From positions 26,689,637 to 26,753,636 of the forward strand of contig NC_083339.1 of assembly GCF_019175385.1 (NCBI RefSeq): DNA of 64,000 bases, given 5' to 3'. Position 1 is the first letter of the stretch. Every line of letters begins with the position of its first letter. The notes below the pieces were generated by a model. The model searched no databases. It was not told the DNA's origin and saw only the letters and a list, made by a program, of their open reading frames with translations. Position numbers and translations under genes: made by a program. Positions 58,104 through 64,000 of the stretch are shown in pieces. Source of the DNA: Lycium barbarum. Taxonomy: Eukaryota > Streptophyta > Magnoliopsida > Solanales > Solanaceae.

Positions 58104-59642
58104 TTGGGCCCTTGGCCCAAGAGGTTTATGCAATAGAAATCGCCCAAATAATGATATTTCATGCAAGCAAAAAGGGAGATATGGATTAGGACATGTGTAG
58201 ACTGAGACTTAAATTAAAGAAAAACTGACATAATAAATACATAAAAGGCATGTAACTCTAAAATCTACATCATGCAATGAAATAGGAACTCGACTAGGCA
58301 TATATACCCATATAGACTGGAAACAACAAAGAGATAGGCCCAAAACTGCAAATAACTAATAGCCTTACAATTCTAAAGCCCATTAAAATAGTACAGAAAC
58401 AGGCCCAATATCAAAAAGTCCACAAGATCATTTTCTTGACTAAAAAATAGACAATACCACAAAATAAATATACACAATCCTCAGCCAATATACCATGGAT
58501 ATACACATCCATGGAGATACTAAAATAGCCCAAAAAGGAAAGCTCTCACCCTCTTGTTCCTAATGTCACACAAGATCCAAGGGGTTTCCAGGAACCCTAG
58601 ACATGGTAGACACCAGTGAAGGCTTAAGCTTAATCCCCAAGTGCTATTTTGCCTCTCTATTTATGTGTTAAACTCATGGTATATAAAACAGGGAGTGTTC
58701 AATATTTTGTATACAAAGCTTAAAATAAGAAACTAGCTATACTTATCCACCCACATAGTGTACAATCATATAATTAATTAGGCTAACATGGCATAAAGGT
58801 CTGGCCCAAACATAGGTGGCCCAACTGAACCAAACTTTAAAAGAGATGAAGAAAGTGGAAGGCCCAAATTCCAATCATAAAAGGGGGTAGCAGAGGTAAG
58901 CAAATGGAAGACCAGTAAAAGACCAAGCCCAACTGAGTATTGATTGAAACAAAAGAAAAATTCCTAATTCATATAGGTGATATTCCTCACTTATACCAAA
59001 TATATTGATCTTGGTATACCAAAGGCATACCAAGCTGTGTATACCTGGTATACTGGGCATATCCCTAGCTTAAGGCACAAATATAAATGGCACATAGCAG
59101 GTAGAGGTAAGATTTTCAGGGGTTGTTACTTAATTCTCATATAACAAACCAAACCAGCATGCACCCAACATCCCACAAAAAAAGGCCATATTTCCAACTT
59201 ATAATCTGTTTAGGCAGACAAGACCTCCTTAATAGGGCACAGTTTTTTACCTCCCTAGAATATGGCATAAATTCATTAAGGGGCATGCCTTATCCTATAC
59301 CATAAATCAAATATTAATCTTCAAAACAAGCTTAATTTCCAGTTACTTTAAACATAACAACAAACCACAAAGAAAAGTATGATTAAGTAATTGCTTGAGA
59401 TTCATGTATAGGACTTGTTTACCCTAACAGCTTCTAAACAGATAGACTAGTGACCAAATAATACCACATGAGACTGATGAGCAGTTCAAACACTTAGACT
59501 TGTACAAAAAATTGGGACCAACTTATTTTATTGGCTCAAATAATTAGGCAGTTCATGAGGACAAATTTAGAGCTTTCAAAGATCCATATTGTCTTGTCTT
59601 TAAAATCAAACAAAGGTATAAATATCCAAGAGGATAAAAATC
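58104..59642. other. Non-coding 3' internal region of a gypsy element
   Basis: AT-rich with repeated 'gcccaa/aggccc' words and no coding frame. It ends in the polypurine tract at 59643, so it is probably the untranslated 3' part of the element whose LTR starts at 59657. Confidence 0.45.
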
Positions 59643-60338
59643 GGAGGGGAGGGGGGTGATAAGTTGGTATTTTACCAACTTATTTCTTCTTTAATCTTAG
59701 ATTGTTGTTATGTTTTGATTGAGAAAATAGTGCATTTAATATCGTTTCCTTCAATTTTATAGGTTTATATGCTTGAGAAGTGATCATGAATAAATCAAGT
59801 GAAAAACAAGTCAAAAAGAGGTCAGAGTGAAGAAAATGACAAAAATGTCTAAAACTGCAAAAATGTGACAGATTTGCAAATCTGAAAATATGGGGCTGTT
59901 TTGGTCATATTTAGATGTGGAAATATTGGGGAGCTATAAAAGCAACACTAGAAGGAAAATATCATCATCTTTGGCCATATTTACAAGCTTGGAGAGCTAG
60001 GGTTTTTGCATCCACACTTGGGGATTAAAGATTTGAAGATCTTGATAAGAAATTTCTTAATCCTTTACTCATTTCTTCAATACCTTGCTTTGTACTGACT
60101 ATTTAAGTGTGTAGCTTTTCATTTCAATGCTTGAAACTTGTTTATCAAAATATACATTGTTAAAGTTTGGGTTGAAACTCTTGTTTTGCTTATGTATTGA
60201 ATGATTTTTATTGCTAATAAAGTGAGTTAATGTTGTTTTAATTAATCTTGTTCTTTAATGTTTCTTAAGGGATTAGCTAACCCTAAGACCCACTCATTTA
60301 CTTCGATTTGAGATCAATAGAGGAAGATTGAGGTTAGG
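59643..60338 (+). repeat. Polypurine tract and partial 3' LTR of a gypsy element (Tat/Athila-like)
   Basis: GGAGGGGAGGGGGG (59643-59656) is followed by TGATAAGTTGGTATTTTACC, a perfect short hairpin (AAGTTGGTA/TACCAACTT) at the LTR start. A TATA box, CTATAAAAG, is at ~59934-59942. The LTR is interrupted at 60338 by the next gypsy element, so its end is beyond the window. Lineage is a guess from the PPT/TGATAA start. Confidence 0.6.
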
Positions 60339-62825
60339 TGTTACACCTCGGAAATTTTCCCGTGAACGCACAACGAATAGACTAATGAAGAATACGAGTA
60401 TACGGTGTTTTAATAAGAAGGGAACGACGTTTGACGACCTTGAGTAAGATTTCCAAGGTAATTGCAATAAGAGATAGGTTATGCTTCACAATGACTAATT
60501 ATAGGTTTTGAAAATGTGAAAAGTTGAAGATTTGCATTTTGGCCCAGTTAGTCGTAAAATGAAATACCGACCGTAAAGTGGTATACGGCCCGTAAACCAC
60601 CATGTCGTATTTCAATTACAAAACTTCAACTTTCTGCTAAATGTTCAAATGGTTAAATACGACTTGGAATACGGACCGTAAATCGGAATACGGACTGTAA
60701 ACTGCGATCGCAAATCACCATGACCTCCAGCATACCTTTCTGGTTTTTTATATGCTTAAATACGACCACGAAATATGGCCCGTAAATTGGAATACGGACC
60801 GTAAACTGGATTTACGACCACTGTACACTTCAGCTACTGTTCATTCCAGATCAGATTTTAAGTCATTAAAAGGAGACCCAAGCTCATTAAATTCATTTCA
60901 TCTCCACGACATTTCTCTCTAGAAACCTCTAGAGTACTCTCTACTCTTCATTACAAGAAAATCAAATGAAATCCATGATCAATAACACCAAATCCTTGAG
61001 ACAAAGTGTGTGAAACCTAGCTAAAGTTCATCTCTCTCAAGAAAACCCAAAGGAAGTGAAGTAGGGTTTTGGTGCTAAAGGAGTAATTCCATTCAATGCT
61101 TGTTCAACCATCATCTAAGGTAAGTTTCATGACTAAACCATGTTGTTTAAGGTATTGGAAGGTTAAGATACTTGAATTGTAGAAAGATATAGGAAATGGG
61201 TCATTCATGAGTGAATAGTGCCATGGTTGGATGGTAGTTGGGTTGAATCATGAATGTTCGATTGTTTTGATTATGAATACGTTATAAATGACATTTAGGC
61301 CATGAAATATGTATTATATATGAGGAAACACGATAGTAAGCTATAACCACAAATGTGGAGAAATTGAAGAGAAATGGTGGATTGTGGTCAATGTATATAA
61401 ATGATGATTGTTGATTACAATATTGTGAATGTTGTTATGAGCGTTTGAGAGTTGATATAGAATATGGGAAGAGTTGCATAAACGAAAGGAAAGGTTTTCC
61501 AATTTTCTCTAGCGTTAGTAAGCTATTTTTATAATCGCTAGCTAATGTCGATACAAATTCTCTTGAAGGTAGAACGTACGCACTAAAGGAGAACAAGCAA
61601 GCGGTAGCTTAGTTAAACGTCAAAGGTATGTGAGGCTAGTCCTTTCTTTCTAATGGCATGAATCTTCTAGCATGATTTTCCTTCCTCTTCGTGAGTTCCT
61701 ATATTCCAGAAAGCTAAAAGCCTATGTATGTAAGTAACTATATAAGATAAGAGATACGTCATGATTCCTATAATGATAATGATGATATCTATTGCTTACA
61801 CTCACCTTATATGCTACTTCCTTCAAGGTGAGGCAGAATGTCAATAATTGCTCCATAATGAAATCGGGGGATCACGACCTTACGTCACCCCGATACAGTA
61901 AAGCTGTTTTAAGCCTTTTGCATGTATTATGATAAGTATGTTAGGATAAGCATATTATGATGAGCATGTATGATGATGATATGACACCGCGCCTATTTGG
62001 CCGGGCAGTCACCGCCAAGGCGGGCAGCTATACGATACACCATGGCCAAATGGCATGGGCAGACACCACTAGTGGGCGGTATGAGTTGATACCCCGGACG
62101 CGGGAGGCCTGGACACAGGCTAATGTTATGATTATCACACCGATCCGATATGGACGGGCAGCTTATATATATTACTACACCGCACCTATATGGGCGGGCA
62201 ACTTATACATTATGCATACATGATATGATGACGATTATGAGTAAGACAGCATGACTTAATTCTGTTATACTTGACAGTCAGATGTAGATGTTCCATATTG
62301 ATATTTCCTTTATGTCATTGTCCTATTTCATTGTTTATGCCTCTCATACTCAGTACAATGTTCATACTAACGTCCGTTTTCTTTGGACGCTGTGTTCATG
62401 CCCACAGGTAGACAGGGAGGAGAGCTCGACCCAGATCCGTAGTAGCTGTCAGCTGATTAAAAGCACTCCTTTGTCTCGGAGGTGCTTGATTATTCTTTTG
62501 TGTATTCTCATGTATATGTATTTTTGGGCATGATGGGGTCTTGTCCCATCCTTATGTTTAGCACTCCAGTAGAGGCTCGTAGATACGCAGTGTGGGTTAG
62601 ATGGTCTCACGAGATGCTACTATGTATATGTATATATATTATTTTGATGGCCGAGAGGCTTGTGCATATAAACGTATTTTTATGTTCTCAAATGAAAAGA
62701 TAATTTTCTTATATCTTGAGTATAAATTGATAAAAAACATTAAATAAGTAAGATGAATAGCAGAACGAGTGGTGCTCGGTGGCTAGCCCCGGGTACCCGT
62801 CGCGGCCCATAGCTGGGTCGTGACA
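60339..62825 (+). repeat. 5' LTR (2487 bp)
   Basis: Starts TGTTACACCTCGG and ends GGGTCGTGACA; ttagg precedes it (the partner copy is not visible). A GC-rich stretch at ~61985-62205 contains repeated 'gggcgggca/acgggca' words. Confidence 0.88.
60558..60825 (+). repeat. Dispersed short palindromic repeats in LTR U3
   Basis: At least five copies of aatacggaccgtaaa or close variants ('gaataccgaccgtaaa', 'aatacggactgtaaac', 'aatatggcccgtaaa'), each centred on the palindrome TACGGNCCGTA. They lie ~220-490 bp into the LTR, a region where enhancers are common. Function unknown. Confidence 0.7.
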
Positions 62826-62829
62826 AAAG

Positions 62830-62841
62830 TGGTATCAGAGC
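62830..62841 (+). other. Primer-binding site (tRNA-iMet type)
   Basis: TGGTATCAGAGC four bases after the LTR end. Confidence 0.9.
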
Positions 62842-63030
62842 GGTTCAGTCCTAGGAAGTGTCTACAAGCCGTGTCTAGTAGAGTCTTGTTTATGGTGTGT
62901 TGCGCGCCACATCAATAAACAAGAGGCTACAGGGCATTTAGGAAAAATGACCATTTTTCTTCTTATGAGATCGTGCAATAGAACCATACATAAGATTTTA
63001 TCCTCCCTAATTGTGTATTGTGATTTCAGA

Positions 63031-64000
63031 ATGCCGCCAAAGGGAAAAGCTACAGCCGCCCAGAAGGGCAAGACTACGGCAAAGAGGCGGGTAGAAAGAG
63101 AGCCTCCGATGAATATAGAAGAAGGCGAATCACACAATGAGGCCTTATCTAATACTTCTTCTACCCCGCCTAACGTGGAAGAGCAAGGAGGAGCTCCAGC
63201 TCCAATTCCTCCACCGGTTGCTTCGGGTCAACAAATGACCGAGGCCATATATCTATTGACACAATTGGTCGCCGCACAGGCACAACGACAAAATGTGAGT
63301 TCAAGTGATCAAGCAGCAAGTACCAAAGCCCGTGATTTTATGAGTCTAAATCCTCCGGAGTTCTTCGGGTCAAAACCAGATGAAGACTCGCAAGGTTTCA
63401 TAGATGAGATATTGAGGACATTGAGAATTGTCCATGCCTCCGAAACTGAATCCGTGGAGTTGGCATCTTATAGACTCCGGGATCTGGCAGTTTTATGGTA
63501 TAATAACTGGGTATTATCAAGAGGAGAGAATGCGCCTCCTCCGGTTTGGCAAGAATTCGTGGATGCTTTTATTCGACACTATTTGCCACCCGAGGTCCAT
63601 CGAGCTAGAACAGATAGATTTCTAAATTTGAGGCAAGGAAATATGAGTGCCCGGGAGTATGGCATGCAATTTAATTCTTTGGCTAGATATGCCTCAGCTA
63701 TGGTGGCCGACATGGGAGATCGGGTACATAGATTTGTGAGTGGCCTAGGGCCACATCTATTTAGAGATTGTTTGACAGTTTCCTTGCAAGATGGGATGGA
63801 TATTTCCCGAATACAGGCTCATGCTCAGAATTTAGAGGGGCAACAACAGCCACAGAGAAGTGACCGTGATAGTGATAGAAGGAAAAGTAAGAGGGCCAGA
63901 GCTATGGGAGCAGGCAGTGATTATAGAAGGGGATCAAGGCAGACATATTCTAGGCACTCAGGCCAGTCAGTGACCAGTGCACCCCCTCGATTTACAGGTA
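63031..64000 (+). CDS. Ty3/gypsy gag N-terminus (partial)
   Basis: ATG 63031 begins MPPKGKATAAQKGKTTAKRR, a basic low-complexity head; an open frame of 323 codons continues to the window end. The retrotransposon Gag core is at residues ~105-215 (NPPEFFGSKPDEDSQGFIDE, SVELASYRLRDLAVLWYNNW, WQEFVDAFIRHYLPPEVHR, AREYGMQFNSLARYA). An Arg/Ser-rich linker follows, ahead of the expected CCHC knuckle outside the window. The protein assembles the particle and binds element RNA. No stop or frameshift is seen. Confidence 0.9.
   Translation, partial: MPPKGKATAAQKGKTTAKRRVEREPPMNIEEGESHNEALSNTSSTPPNVEEQGGAPAPIPPPVASGQQMTEAIYLLTQLVAAQAQRQNVSSSDQAASTKARDFMSLNPPEFFGSKPDEDSQGFIDEILRTLRIVHASETESVELASYRLRDLAVLWYNNWVLSRGENAPPPVWQEFVDAFIRHYLPPEVHRARTDRFLNLRQGNMSAREYGMQFNSLARYASAMVADMGDRVHRFVSGLGPHLFRDCLTVSLQDGMDISRIQAHAQNLEGQQQPQRSDRDSDRRKSKRARAMGAGSDYRRGSRQTYSRHSGQSVTSAPPRFTG

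Larger units (their letters stand above)
60339..64000 (+). mobile_element. Ty3/gypsy (Tekay-like) retrotransposon, 5' part (cut by window end)
   Basis: LTR 60339-62825, PBS at 62830, leader, and gag from 63031 open to the window end. The gag head is similar in kind to that of the 9396-20377 element (MPPKGKATAAQKGK versus MPPKKTTAAQKGK). No stop is visible, so it may be a younger copy. Confidence 0.92.

Overview
This is repeat-dominated plant nuclear DNA, almost certainly from a eudicot. The evidence is plant Ty1/copia and Ty3/gypsy elements of chromovirus (Tekay-like) type, L1 and RTE LINEs, a tRNA-derived SINE, Stowaway-like MITEs, Helitron and CACTA ends, and a relic of a TIR-NBS-LRR-like resistance gene. 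A Solanaceae-like source is my inference from the style of the repeats, not something I can prove here. I find no intact cellular gene. The host-gene traces are an LRR relic (1.8-2.7 kb, minus), an unidentified exon-like stretch (24.0-24.4 kb, minus) and an orphan signal-peptide first exon with a TATA box (29.2-29.4 kb, minus). A degenerate tRNA-Gly-like sequence lies at 26.2-26.3 kb.

Layout. 1-1668: 5' part of a minus-strand Ty1/copia element (gag-protease, PBS, LTR). 1.8-2.75 kb: LRR relic. 2.8-5.7 kb: AT-rich DNA with a possible old LTR and a complete MITE. 5.73-23.98 kb: one L1-like LINE on the minus strand, split by a ~398-bp MITE and by a complete 10.98-kb Ty3/gypsy element (LTRs 9396-12351 and 17522-20377, 5-bp target duplication cctag) that landed at the MITE/LINE boundary. 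24.5-25.6 kb: long-terminal-inverted-repeat element. 25.66-28.93 kb: an older TIR element containing the tRNA-Gly-like relic and a 2.1-kb palindromic Mutator-like element inserted at its 5' edge.

29.41-44.33 kb is a tandem duplication of a ~1.76-kb unit. Each copy holds the same SINE and the same Stowaway-like MITE carrying a 5'-truncated RTE LINE. Copy A later received a copia element with identical 147-bp LTRs, which in turn carries a 3.35-kb solo gypsy LTR in its gag. Copy B later received a 3.3-kb Helitron. The two copies serve as each other's empty sites, so the insertion boundaries are read directly. The right edge of the duplication lies inside a CACTA element that ends at 46038.

46.4-47.9 kb: Ogre/Tat-like fragment. 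47.86-58.10 kb: complete but decayed Ty3/gypsy element on the plus strand. 58.1-60.3 kb: 3' end of another gypsy element (polypurine tract plus partial LTR), interrupted by a Ty3/gypsy element starting at 60339 whose gag is open to the window end.

How it works together: the window records successive insertion, duplication and decay. Most premature stops in the gypsy elements read as single C-to-T or G-to-A changes, as expected from deamination of methylated, silenced DNA. The youngest event readable by LTR identity is the copia insertion in copy A; the solo LTR inside it is later still.
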